A stretch of DNA of 20,913 nt from Methanomicrobiales archaeon (GTDB lineage: Archaea > Halobacteriota > Methanomicrobia > Methanomicrobiales > JACTUA01), in contig JAJRCO010000249.1 of the NCBI GenBank assembly GCA_028678905.1, forward strand, positions 1 through 20,913, in the 5' to 3' direction. Below, one piece after another: positions 1 through 6,675 of the stretch. Each line of letters starts with the position of its first letter. Positions within the stretch are counted from its first letter, which is position 1. Below the pieces are notes generated by a model. It was given only the letters and a program-made list of their open reading frames with translations. It did not search any database and was not told the origin of the DNA. The position numbers and the translations under genes were made by a program.

Positions 1-1
1 A

Positions 2-271
2 GAACGGCTGGTCCATAAGAAATCCCTGATCATGATCGGTCACATCATGCATACCGATCTCACCGACACCGTTGATCACATCGATAAGACCGGTTTTGCG
101 GAGGTGTCGGAGCTCGAGCTGATCATGCCGGCTATCGCCGAACCCTCATCCGCCCGTATTCTGATCAAGGCCGCCCATGCGCCTGCCATGCAGCAGGCCC
201 TCGAAATATTAAGGGAGGTCGCGCGTAAGAAGGATCTCCTGATCATCGAATCACTGGAGGATGGTCCATGA
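2..271 (+). CDS. ACT-domain protein, predicted allosteric partner of homoserine dehydrogenase (5' truncated)
   Basis: This is the C-terminal part of a gene cut by the window start; the frame is open from base 2. The readable end (about 89 residues) contains a stretch typical of an ACT domain: alternating beta and alpha segments around GHIMHTDLTDTVDHID, then hydrophobic strands ending in LLIIESLEDGP. Its stop overlaps the ATG of homoserine dehydrogenase by four bases (ATGA), which implies translational coupling. Archaeal genes in exactly this position belong to COG2061, annotated as a predicted allosteric regulator of homoserine dehydrogenase. That fits here because the downstream enzyme has no C-terminal ACT domain of its own. 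Effector binding, probably an aspartate-family amino acid, is inferred. The family call rests on context as much as on sequence because the N-terminus is missing. Confidence 0.72.
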   Translation, partial: ERLVHKKSLIMIGHIMHTDLTDTVDHIDKTGFAEVSELELIMPAIAEPSSARILIKAAHAPAMQQALEILREVARKKDLLIIESLEDGP

Positions 272-1266
272 AGGTGGCCATCCTGGGCTTTGGATCGGTA
301 GGCCAGGGAGTGGCCCGGATGATCCGTGAGAAAAACCTTGGCCTTTCCATCACCGCGATTGCCGACTCACGGAGCGGCCTTATCGATAACAAAGGCATCA
401 ATCCGGAGAAGGTACTTGCGAAAAAGAGGGAAGGGCTGCCGGTGGGAAGCCCGGACGTTACCGCCAGGTCCATCCTCACCACCGGGGATTATGATACGCT
501 TGTGGAGGTGACACCCACCAACATCACCTCGGGCGAACCGGCCACCACTCATATCCGGACCGCCCTGGAACGGGGTAAACACGTGGTCACCTCCAACAAG
601 GGCCCCATCGCGCTCCACCACCGGGAACTCTGCGGTATTGCTGCTTCCCGCGGGGTGGCTCTCCGTTATGAAGCGACGGTGTGTGGTGCGATCCCTCTCA
701 TTCACGTGCTGGAACATGACCTGATGGGAAATGAGATCCGGGCTCTCCACGGCATCATGAACGGAACCTGCAACTATATCCTGACCCGTATGTCGGAAGA
801 AGGCCTCACCTACGATCAGGCGCTCGCTGAAGCCCGGCAGATGGGATATGCGGAGGCGGATCCCACATACGACGTGAAGGGGATCGATTCTGCCATCAAG
901 CTGGTAATCTTTGCCAATACTATCTGGGACTGGAACGCACGTTTCTCTGATGTGGAGATCACCGGAATCGACCAGCTTACCCCGGACGCTTTGCGCCTCG
1001 CCGAGGAGGATGATGCCACTATCCGCCTCATCGCCGAAGCCATTCCTGCCCGCAGGTTGCTGCGGGTCTCGCCCCGTATCCTGCCCCGCGGACACCCCCT
1101 GGTGGTCCGGGGGACTCTGAATGCGGTAACCCTGGAAGCCGATATGGCCGGATCGCTCACCTTCATCGGCAAGGGAGCGGGTTCCATCGAGACCGCAAGT
1201 GCGATCATTGGAGATCTGCTGTTCATCAAAGAGAAATATGACCGGTGTTCTCGCAAAAAGACGTGA
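268..1266 (+). CDS. hom: Homoserine dehydrogenase
   Basis: This cytoplasmic enzyme reduces aspartate semialdehyde to homoserine with NAD(P)H, the entry to threonine and methionine synthesis. The N-terminal Rossmann fold begins at the first residue, with the glycine motif GFGSVG at residues 7-12. The TSNKGP segment lies near residue 110. The substrate domain carries GIMNGTCNYIL (about 162-172) and the segment YAEADPTYDVKGIDSAIKL, where E196, D207 and K211 correspond to the acid and lysine residues known from the yeast enzyme. The C-terminus keeps the GAGSIETASAIIGDL signature. At 332 residues it is the short form without an ACT domain, so feedback control probably depends on the upstream ACT protein, with which it overlaps by four bases. 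The next gene starts inside its 3' end, so the three genes are probably one transcript. Confidence 0.95.
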   Translation: MKVAILGFGSVGQGVARMIREKNLGLSITAIADSRSGLIDNKGINPEKVLAKKREGLPVGSPDVTARSILTTGDYDTLVEVTPTNITSGEPATTHIRTALERGKHVVTSNKGPIALHHRELCGIAASRGVALRYEATVCGAIPLIHVLEHDLMGNEIRALHGIMNGTCNYILTRMSEEGLTYDQALAEARQMGYAEADPTYDVKGIDSAIKLVIFANTIWDWNARFSDVEITGIDQLTPDALRLAEEDDATIRLIAEAIPARRLLRVSPRILPRGHPLVVRGTLNAVTLEADMAGSLTFIGKGAGSIETASAIIGDLLFIKEKYDRCSRKKT

Positions 1267-2392
1267 ATATCTTCGGCTGATGCGGCAGTGCACCCTGGAT
1301 TCAGGCTCTTTTACGGTAACCGAGATCGCCGAACGCATCGATCTTCCGCGAAGCACGGTGCAAGACTGGATCAACCGGCTGGTCTCTGAACAGTGCATTA
1401 CCGTAGTAGCAGAGAAGCGGGGGCGACATCCGGCCCGCTATGCCGCGATCAGCGCGTTACCGGAGAGTGCATGCCGCCGCATTTTCACCACCGTAGACCA
1501 GGATCAGGTAGAGATGTACCACGAATGCCTCAGCCGGAGCTGTGCCGCATTCTGCGAGCATCATCATCGCCGGTCCCAGGGCGTTCTCACCTACGTCTCA
1601 CGTGACGGGACCCTCCTGCGGGAACGAGCGAAGATCGGCGAGGCAGAGGCCGATATCGGCCTCCCTCCACGGACCTCAGTGGGAGTAATCGGAGTACAAA
1701 GAAACCAGGACGAAACCATCACCCAGCGAATCCGGTGTGTAGGTGGGCCCGCCTATTCACTGACAGATATGATGACCCGGGCGGAAGGGGTATGCTCGGT
1801 GAAACCCCGCAAAATAGGCCCTCTGGTGGAAGGGGAAGTGACCACCCGGGCGCTCACCTATCTGGCCATCGGAATAGACGATACCGATTCACAGGAAGCC
1901 GGAGCCACTTTCGCTCTGTCTCTGGCCCTGCTCCAGCACCTGAGCACCACCAGGGGCGTCTATCCGATCGGACATCAGGTAGTGATGCTCTTCCCCACCC
2001 TTTCCAAAAAAACCGCCGGAAATGCCGCCACCTTCATCGAACTCGCAGCAGAACCATCACGGGTGGAGGAGATAAGAAACCGCAGTCAGTTGTTTATCGC
2101 GGATGAATCGTATTCTTCCGAATGGGGGATGGCCATGAAGACGGGATTCCTGGTAAGCGATCACCTGCGATCATTCAGTGCCCGAACACGATCCGGCCCC
2201 GTTGAGCGGGAGGACGCGATGCAGGTTGCGTCGGATGAATCGGTCTATATCACCGGTGGACGCGGAATCATCGGGGCCCTTGCGGCCATCGCCTGTATCG
2301 GGATCGATTCCACGATCCTTCTGGATCCGAAGAGAGAGATCGGGAATGGGGAAACCCTCCAGGAACGAGAGAATTTGCCAGAATTACGCTAA
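1238..2392 (+). CDS. Winged-helix protein fused to a TiaS-like DDTD domain; possible methanogenesis marker 11 relative
   Basis: The protein has 384 residues from the ATG at 1238. A GTG at 1199 would add 13 residues but lies deeper inside hom, so I prefer the ATG. Residues about 20-65 form a winged helix-turn-helix (TVTEIAERIDLPRSTVQDWI, then a basic wing). Next comes a Cys/His cluster (C97, C102, C106, H108-H110). The C-terminal half has GIDDTDS at 212-218 followed by a GATFALSLALL helix and a Gly-rich end (ITGGRGIIGALAAIACIGID). The DDTDS motif is the phosphate and metal-binding signature of TiaS, the tRNA-Ile2 agmatidine synthetase (COG1571). The rest does not look like full TiaS, and the GAT-hydrophobic context reminded me of methanogenesis marker protein 11. 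The role could be an RNA or nucleotide-modifying enzyme with a DNA or RNA-binding head, or an autoregulated enzyme. The function is not known to me. Confidence 0.6.
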   Translation: MTGVLAKRREYLRLMRQCTLDSGSFTVTEIAERIDLPRSTVQDWINRLVSEQCITVVAEKRGRHPARYAAISALPESACRRIFTTVDQDQVEMYHECLSRSCAAFCEHHHRRSQGVLTYVSRDGTLLRERAKIGEAEADIGLPPRTSVGVIGVQRNQDETITQRIRCVGGPAYSLTDMMTRAEGVCSVKPRKIGPLVEGEVTTRALTYLAIGIDDTDSQEAGATFALSLALLQHLSTTRGVYPIGHQVVMLFPTLSKKTAGNAATFIELAAEPSRVEEIRNRSQLFIADESYSSEWGMAMKTGFLVSDHLRSFSARTRSGPVEREDAMQVASDESVYITGGRGIIGALAAIACIGIDSTILLDPKREIGNGETLQERENLPELR

Positions 2393-2446
2393 TAACAGGA
2401 CCGATCGGAAGGATACGCTGCCACAGACAGCAGACAAGATCACCAC

Positions 2447-2455
2447 ATTTATATA
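2447..2455 (+). promoter_or_regulatory. TATA box for the 2482 gene
   Basis: The run ATTTATATA lies about 30 bases before the ATG at 2482. An archaeal start about 26 bases after the box centre would give a leader of only a few bases. No Shine-Dalgarno sequence precedes the ATG, which fits a near-leaderless mRNA. The box also separates this gene from the hom cluster that ends at 2392. Confidence 0.6.
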
Positions 2456-2481
2456 CCATTATTATTTGATGATTCTGTACC

Positions 2482-2802
2482 ATGGGTGGTGAGATCTATC
2501 AAGCCCAGATCCTGCGGAATTTTTTTGACACCATTACCGGGACGGATCGTAATCTCACCCGCATCCATATGTGTGTGGTCACTCTCGCCAAACTACGGCT
2601 GGAATCCCCGGAAAAAATGTCTCTTTTGTTCGACCAGCTGAAGAAGAGCCGGGACAAGAGGGAACTCTCGGTGGATATTCTCGATTATATGTGCGACGTG
2701 GCGGCGAGTCTGGAACTGGCCTCTGTCCAGACCGCCTTCGGTGTAAAGGAGATCGCACAGATGGCGGAGCAGTTCGAGCGGATCAGCCTGGACTCCCTGT
2801 AG
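2482..2802 (+). CDS. Small hypothetical helical protein
   Basis: I do not recognise this 106-residue protein. It is soluble, probably all-helical, and rich in charged residues. It has two Cys (about positions 31 and 70), no signal peptide and no membrane segment. The start is supported by the TATA box 30 bases upstream and by the lack of any other in-frame start with a ribosome site. It stands alone: the hom cluster ends 89 bases upstream, and the next gene converges from the other strand 81 bases downstream. Codon use matches the neighbours, with GC-rich third positions, so I take it as a real gene. A small regulatory or adaptor protein is possible, but nothing in the sequence shows this. 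Confidence 0.7.
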   Translation: MGGEIYQAQILRNFFDTITGTDRNLTRIHMCVVTLAKLRLESPEKMSLLFDQLKKSRDKRELSVDILDYMCDVAASLELASVQTAFGVKEIAQMAEQFERISLDSL

Positions 2803-2822
2803 ACTTGGATGACTTTTCATCT

Positions 2823-2895
2823 TCCGGGATGTGCCGGACCATTTCGTATCACCCGATCCTGACAACCAAGTGGTCCTGCAGGATCACCCAAGGTT
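2823..2895. terminator. Convergent-gene intergenic region with hairpins
   Basis: This region lies between two converging genes. It holds a small stem-loop, TCCGG-GATGTG-CCGGA (2823-2838). It also holds a palindrome centred on TCCTGCAGGA (2874-2883) inside a looser inverted repeat whose arms are AACC at 2864-2867 and GGTT at 2892-2895. The palindrome touches the stop codon of the minus-strand gene. A bidirectional terminator or RNA-processing site is plausible, but there is no clear T-tract. Confidence 0.35.
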
Positions 2896-3357
2896 GATCT
2901 GTTTTCTGTATGCAAGGAGAAACTGGTGCACATAACGCTCCTGTTCTTCCAGGGCCTGGATATCCTGGGGGGAGGCGATCCGGCCGACTGCGTAGATCAG
3001 GAGGAGGCTGTTGGTGATGGACAGATGAATCGGGTCCTCCACTTCTTCCGGGGCAAGAGGAATGGCTAGGTATGCTCGCTCTTCCGGGGTGAATTCGGGA
3101 AGCCCTGTGGTCTGTACTTTCGATTCAGAAAGATCCTGCGCACGTTGACGGACGATCTTCAATGCTTTCTCCAACATGGGGGGGCTTTTGGATGCGGAGA
3201 GAAGGGCGAGAGAGCGATCGCAGCGGCAGATCGTATCATCATATAGCCCCAGTCTGAAGGTAAGAAATGCAAACGCGATCTGGTGGGAGAGCTCTTCAGG
3301 AAGTCCGGAAAAGTCCTTGCGCAGCTGCTCGATATAATTATTCAGGTAATTATTCAT
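2884..3357 (-). CDS. Hypothetical protein, last gene of the larB operon
   Basis: From the ATG at 3357 the product has 157 residues. A longer reading frame extends to 3426, but that start has no support, and the 3357 ATG interlocks with the stop of the preceding gene (ATGAATAA, eight shared bases) behind a purine-rich GGAGGAAGGGG stretch. The protein is soluble and mostly helical: residues about 1-80 look like a helical bundle with two Cys at the middle (ICRCDRS), followed by a Pro-rich linker and a second helical part. No catalytic motif is visible. Its place behind larB and nadM, with overlaps at each junction, suggests a linked function or co-translation, but no function can be assigned. 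Confidence 0.7.
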   Translation of the reverse strand: MNNYLNNYIEQLRKDFSGLPEELSHQIAFAFLTFRLGLYDDTICRCDRSLALLSASKSPPMLEKALKIVRQRAQDLSESKVQTTGLPEFTPEERAYLAIPLAPEEVEDPIHLSITNSLLLIYAVGRIASPQDIQALEEQERYVHQFLLAYRKQINLG

Positions 3358-3760
3358 CGTCAGGTTCCCCTTCCTCCTCTTCGATAAACTTTCGTGGTAG
3401 GTCATTTTTCCGCGAGAATCGGGCATTCAGCCGGAAGACAAGAAGGGTGAGACTTGCGGCGTACAGTGCCTGGATCGGCAGCAGAAGCGTCGGATCGAAA
3501 GAGTCGTTGAAAAAGATAAGCACCGCATACAGGGGAGTGAGCAGGGAAACGATGTCCTTCTTTGGCTTCCGGTAGGCAAGATATGCCAGGAGGAACGATG
3601 CAAGGACGCATCCTCCGGTGCCTGCCGTGAATATCAAGTCTGGCACCGCCATGCCGATCAGAACTCCTCCAAAGGCGATAAATGGTACCAGGATCCAGGT
3701 TCGGTCTTTCGGAGTGGTGGACTCGTTTGATTCGGTAGTGGTCGGGTTTGTTTCTGTCAT
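3350..3760 (-). CDS. Small integral membrane protein with acidic tail
   Basis: I chose the ATG at 3760 because AGGTGA precedes it by about six bases. The in-frame ATG at 3778, which overlaps the nadM stop by eight bases, would add six residues. The N-terminus is a Thr/Ser/Asn/Glu-rich hydrophilic stretch of about 20 residues. It is followed by hydrophobic segments (WILVPFIAFGGVLIGMAVPD, CVLASFLLAYLAY, the segment around YAVLIFF, and LLLPIQALYAASLTLLVF), so probably four membrane helices. The C-terminus is basic and then strongly acidic (EEEEGEPDDE). I do not recognise the family. Its stop interlocks with the next gene. A membrane protein inside an NAD/nickel-pincer precursor operon could be a transporter accessory, but this is only a guess from context. 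Confidence 0.75.
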   Translation of the reverse strand: MTETNPTTTESNESTTPKDRTWILVPFIAFGGVLIGMAVPDLIFTAGTGGCVLASFLLAYLAYRKPKKDIVSLLTPLYAVLIFFNDSFDPTLLLPIQALYAASLTLLVFRLNARFSRKNDLPRKFIEEEEGEPDDE

Positions 3761-3770
3761 GTGTTCACCT

Positions 3771-4277
3771 TCAGTCATCCTGGGCGATCTCCAGCAGCCT
3801 CTTTACTCCGTCGATTTCCCGGATTACACTCACCACCGCGGGTGGTACCAGGTGCTCCCATGGTTTTCCCGCAAGGATGAGTCGGCGGATAGCCGTCCCG
3901 CTATGGGTATCCCTCTTGTACATCTCCATAGAACGGACAGGACACCCGGCTTCCGCAAAGAGCTGGACCACCAGGGGATTATTGGAATAGATCACATCAA
4001 AGGGTGGTGTCATCGACCGCACGTGAGAGACCCACAGCGCATTCCGCTGCAGATCTTCGATGGGAATCACATAGACGGGAGTGGTGAGCTTTTCTAGGGA
4101 CCGGGTGATCATCAGGACACGTTCTCCCCCGGTGAAGGGGTTGTCCACCTCATGGCTGAGTTGGGCGCTTCCCACTCCTATTACGATCTCATCCACTTCT
4201 TCCGCGATGCTTTCCAGCACGGACTGGTGCCCGTTATGGTAGGGCTGAAACCTTCCGATGTAGAATCCTCTACTCAT
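3771..4277 (-). CDS. nadM: Nicotinamide-nucleotide adenylyltransferase, archaeal type
   Basis: This cytoplasmic enzyme joins ATP with NMN to give NAD and pyrophosphate; many family members also accept nicotinate mononucleotide and make NaAD. The 168-residue length is normal for archaeal NadM. The N-terminal nucleotidyltransferase signature GRFQPYHNGH (residues 8-17) carries the HxGH motif at 14-17. The second ATP-binding motif is HSGTAIR at 125-131, the archaeal form of ISSTxxR. The ATG at 4277 interlocks with the larB stop (ATGAGTAG, eight shared bases), so translation is probably coupled to larB. The pairing is meaningful: NaAD, a possible product of this enzyme, is the known substrate of LarB. 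Confidence 0.95.
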   Translation of the reverse strand: MSRGFYIGRFQPYHNGHQSVLESIAEEVDEIVIGVGSAQLSHEVDNPFTGGERVLMITRSLEKLTTPVYVIPIEDLQRNALWVSHVRSMTPPFDVIYSNNPLVVQLFAEAGCPVRSMEMYKRDTHSGTAIRRLILAGKPWEHLVPPAVVSVIREIDGVKRLLEIAQDD

Positions 4278-5049
4278 GTTCCGAAACCATCCTGGCTATA
4301 CGAGCGGCAAATGCCCCCGCCACTACGCCTGCATCGATGTTTACCACGGCAAGGACCGAGCAAGACTGGAGCATGCTTGCCAGGGCGCCTTCTCCTTTAC
4401 CCATGTGCCCGTATCCGGTGCTCACTGGTACCCCAATTACTGGCCGGTCCACAAGTCCCGCGACAATAGAAGGAAGGGTTCCCTCCCGACCAGCGACCAC
4501 CACAAACACCTGGGCACGGGACATCTCCTGTAAGGCAGAGAAGAGGCGGTGGATGCCGGCGACGCCCACATCGTACGCCGTATGGACCGTGCACCCCATC
4601 TCGCGGGCAATGACCCGAACCTCTTCGGCAACCCTGATATCTGCGGTACCGGCGGCTAGAATCCCGACCACCCCCCCGTGGGACGGCGCCGGGGTGCCAT
4701 CGGACAGAACGATCATACGGGCCTTGTCCATGTATTCCAGGGTGAGGCCTTCCTTGGCTGAAACCTCGGTAAACGCAGAGAGTTGCTCCTCTCCTACCCG
4801 GGAGATGATGCTTCGTCCGGACGCTCTCACCTGGTGGAGCGCGATGGCAATGAGATCGGGAGTCTCTTTCCCCTCGGCAAGGATGACCTCCGGCATCCCG
4901 CAGCGGGTGCTGCGCCCCACATCCAGGCGGGCGATATCCTCCACCTGTTCCAGGCGCAGGCCGATAAGTGTCCGTTCTGCCTCTTCGAGGGAGAGTTGTC
5001 CGGTCTTGACCTCCTCAAGAATATCCCGGATCGTCGCATAAGGATGCAT
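4270..5049 (-). CDS. larB: LarB, pyridinium-3,5-biscarboxylic acid mononucleotide synthase
   Basis: LarB carboxylates the pyridine ring of nicotinic acid adenine dinucleotide (NaAD) and cleaves off AMP. This is the first step to the nickel-pincer nucleotide cofactor of lactate racemase and related enzymes. The 259-residue protein has the LarB N-terminal region (RLDVGRSTRCGMPEVI near 41-56) and a PurE-like C-terminal domain. That domain shows GILAAGTADIRVAEE (129-143), VVVAGREGTLPSIVAGLVD (183-201) and the late cysteine C230 in LQSC, which matches the Cys that attacks the pyridine ring in characterised LarB. The segment after NID reads AGVVAG where I would expect NGFGA, a small divergence. It is the first gene of a four-gene operon with its own TATA box. 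No larC or larE lies in the window, so cofactor production must rely on genes elsewhere. Confidence 0.92.
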   Translation of the reverse strand: MHPYATIRDILEEVKTGQLSLEEAERTLIGLRLEQVEDIARLDVGRSTRCGMPEVILAEGKETPDLIAIALHQVRASGRSIISRVGEEQLSAFTEVSAKEGLTLEYMDKARMIVLSDGTPAPSHGGVVGILAAGTADIRVAEEVRVIAREMGCTVHTAYDVGVAGIHRLFSALQEMSRAQVFVVVAGREGTLPSIVAGLVDRPVIGVPVSTGYGHMGKGEGALASMLQSCSVLAVVNIDAGVVAGAFAARIARMVSEHE

Positions 5050-5074
5050 GAACTAGTTAAAGTAGGAAATGAGC

Positions 5075-5084
5075 GGATATAAAC
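5075..5084 (-). promoter_or_regulatory. TATA box of the larB operon
   Basis: Read on the minus strand the sequence is GTTTATATCC. Its centre is about 30 bases before the larB ATG at 5049, so the expected leader is only a few bases. Spacing does not suit the divergent plus-strand gene at 5100, because a start 26 bases downstream would fall inside that coding region. Confidence 0.6.
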
Positions 5085-5099
5085 TATGATCGTGTCCTC

Positions 5100-5429
5100 A
5101 TGAGTTATCTCATCTATATTGCGGAATTTGGCCTGATCGCCATCTTCTTTCTGTGGTTCCGCGACATCCGCCTCTTTCTCACCACCCGGCTTCCCGGGTA
5201 TCGGAAGGCCGCGTATCAAGGTGTGCTGTTCACCGCTCTCGCCAGCCTGGGTTTTTCTATCGCACTGTATGGTGCAGATGCGGAGATCATCGGCCTGGGT
5301 TTGATCCTGGCCGGGCTGTACCTGCAGGGAAGGATTCAGAAAGAAAAGATTTTTACGGATGAGAGCACGATGGAGCGATTTTTCGGAAGCTGCAGGTGTA
5401 ATAAAGATAAGGATTCAGGAAAAAAATAG
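5100..5429 (+). CDS. Small membrane protein, first gene of the hisS-topoisomerase VI cluster
   Basis: The 109-residue product begins with a hydrophobic helix (IYIAEFGLIAIFFLWF). Two more hydrophobic segments follow (about 39-58 and 63-76) after a short basic stretch (RDIRLFLTTRLPGYRK). The C-terminus is cytoplasmic in character, charged, with a C-x-C pair and a Lys-rich end. I do not recognise the family. No Shine-Dalgarno sequence precedes the ATG. A five-codon reading frame (ATG at 5086, stop at 5101-5103) ends on this start codon as ATGA and could couple initiation. The gene ends 13 bases before the hisS ATG and is probably co-transcribed with it, though no functional link is apparent. Confidence 0.7.
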   Translation: MSYLIYIAEFGLIAIFFLWFRDIRLFLTTRLPGYRKAAYQGVLFTALASLGFSIALYGADAEIIGLGLILAGLYLQGRIQKEKIFTDESTMERFFGSCRCNKDKDSGKK

Positions 5430-5442
5430 ATCCGGAGTTGTG

Positions 5443-6675
5443 ATGCTGCAAAGACCCCGAGGGACCAGAGATTTTCTTCCGGAGGAGATGGAACGCCGCA
5501 GATGCATTGAGGCCACCATGCGGAAGGTCGGCCGGGGATGGGGATATCGTGAAGTCTGTACACCGGTATTCGAGGACCTGGAGTTGTTCACTCTGCGCTC
5601 CGGGGAAGGGATCATCCAGGAGATGTACACCTTTGAGGATAAGGGTGGGAGGAAACAGGCTCTCCGGCCTGAGGTGACTGCCCCCGTCCTCCGTCTGTTT
5701 GTAAATGAAGGGCGAACCATCCCCAAACCAATCCGCTGGTACTATTTCTGTGACTGCTTCCGGTATGAACGGCCCCAGAAGGGGAGGTACCGGGAATTCT
5801 GGCAGTTCGGAGTGGAGCTGATCGGTGCAGATTCTCCGCATGCGGAAGCAGAGACGATCATGGTCGCGGATGCGGCACTGCGGGCCTGCGGGGTATCTTT
5901 CGAGATGAAGGTTGGACACCTTGCACCGATGAAGCATCTTCTGTCCGGGCTGGAACTGGTCTTCCAGCGGATAGTGATGGGGTATCTGGACAAGAAGGAC
6001 TTCGACGGCCTCGCTGCGTATCTGGCTTCTATCCACCGCGAGGATCTCTACGATTCCCTGATGGGACTTATCGCCTGCCGGAACGTGGAGGACCTGTTCT
6101 CCCTAATTGATAATCTTCCGGAACGAAAACGCCTGGAGAAGGTCTTTGCACTCCTGGACCAGGCAGAAGTTCCCCATACCTGTAACTTTGGAATAGCCCG
6201 TGGTCTCGATTATTATACCGGGATGGTTTTTGAGGGTTTTGCAGATAACCTCGGGGCAGAGAACCAGATCGTGGGCGGGGGCACCTACCGGCTTGCCCAC
6301 CTTTTTGGAGGAGAGGATGTGGGATCCTGCGGTTTTGCGATTGGTTTTGACCGGGTGATGGTGTCTCTTGGGGAGATGCCGGTGCCCCGTCTGGTCAGCG
6401 CAGGTGTGGCGAGCACGGAGGAGAGCCGCAATTACGCAATGCGGGTGGCCCGGGGGTTCAGAGCGTCCGGTATTCCTACCACCGTCGATCTAATGGAAAG
6501 GGGTCTCGGTGCCCAACTGGCACACCTTGCAAAGGAAGCGGATTTCGCCCTTATTATCGGCAGGAGGGAACAGGAGAAGGGAGTGGTGACGCTGAAGAAC
6601 CTGCACACCGGGGAGCAGAAAGAACTGCCCGTACCAGCCGCGATCGATGAGGTGAAAAGATTTGGAGATCGCTGA
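5443..6675 (+). CDS. hisS: Histidyl-tRNA synthetase
   Basis: This class II synthetase attaches histidine to tRNA-His. I take the ATG at 5443, preceded by GGAG about eight bases upstream, giving 410 residues. The frame is open to 5359, but the family starts at LQRPRGTRDFLPEEM, which is residue 2 here. Motif 2 is seen at about 98-122 (IRWYYFCDCFRYERPQ, then FWQFGVELIG). The histidine-A loop reads RGLDYYTG (253-260), and motif 3 includes GFAIGFDRVM (297-306). The C-terminal third is an alpha/beta anticodon-binding domain. The usual GGGRYD segment reads GGGTYRL here, a minor change. The stop overlaps the start of top6B by 14 bases, and the ribosome site for top6B lies inside the last hisS codons, so expression is probably coupled. 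Confidence 0.95.
   Translation: MLQRPRGTRDFLPEEMERRRCIEATMRKVGRGWGYREVCTPVFEDLELFTLRSGEGIIQEMYTFEDKGGRKQALRPEVTAPVLRLFVNEGRTIPKPIRWYYFCDCFRYERPQKGRYREFWQFGVELIGADSPHAEAETIMVADAALRACGVSFEMKVGHLAPMKHLLSGLELVFQRIVMGYLDKKDFDGLAAYLASIHREDLYDSLMGLIACRNVEDLFSLIDNLPERKRLEKVFALLDQAEVPHTCNFGIARGLDYYTGMVFEGFADNLGAENQIVGGGTYRLAHLFGGEDVGSCGFAIGFDRVMVSLGEMPVPRLVSAGVASTEESRNYAMRVARGFRASGIPTTVDLMERGLGAQLAHLAKEADFALIIGRREQEKGVVTLKNLHTGEQKELPVPAAIDEVKRFGDR
6649..6664 (+). promoter_or_regulatory. Ribosome binding site that fixes a TTG start for top6B
   Basis: GAGGTGA at 6649-6655 stands six bases before TTG at 6662-6664. The match to the 3' end of 16S rRNA is strong, and there is no in-frame ATG or GTG ahead of the conserved topoisomerase N-terminus, so this TTG is very probably the true start. 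Confidence 0.8.
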
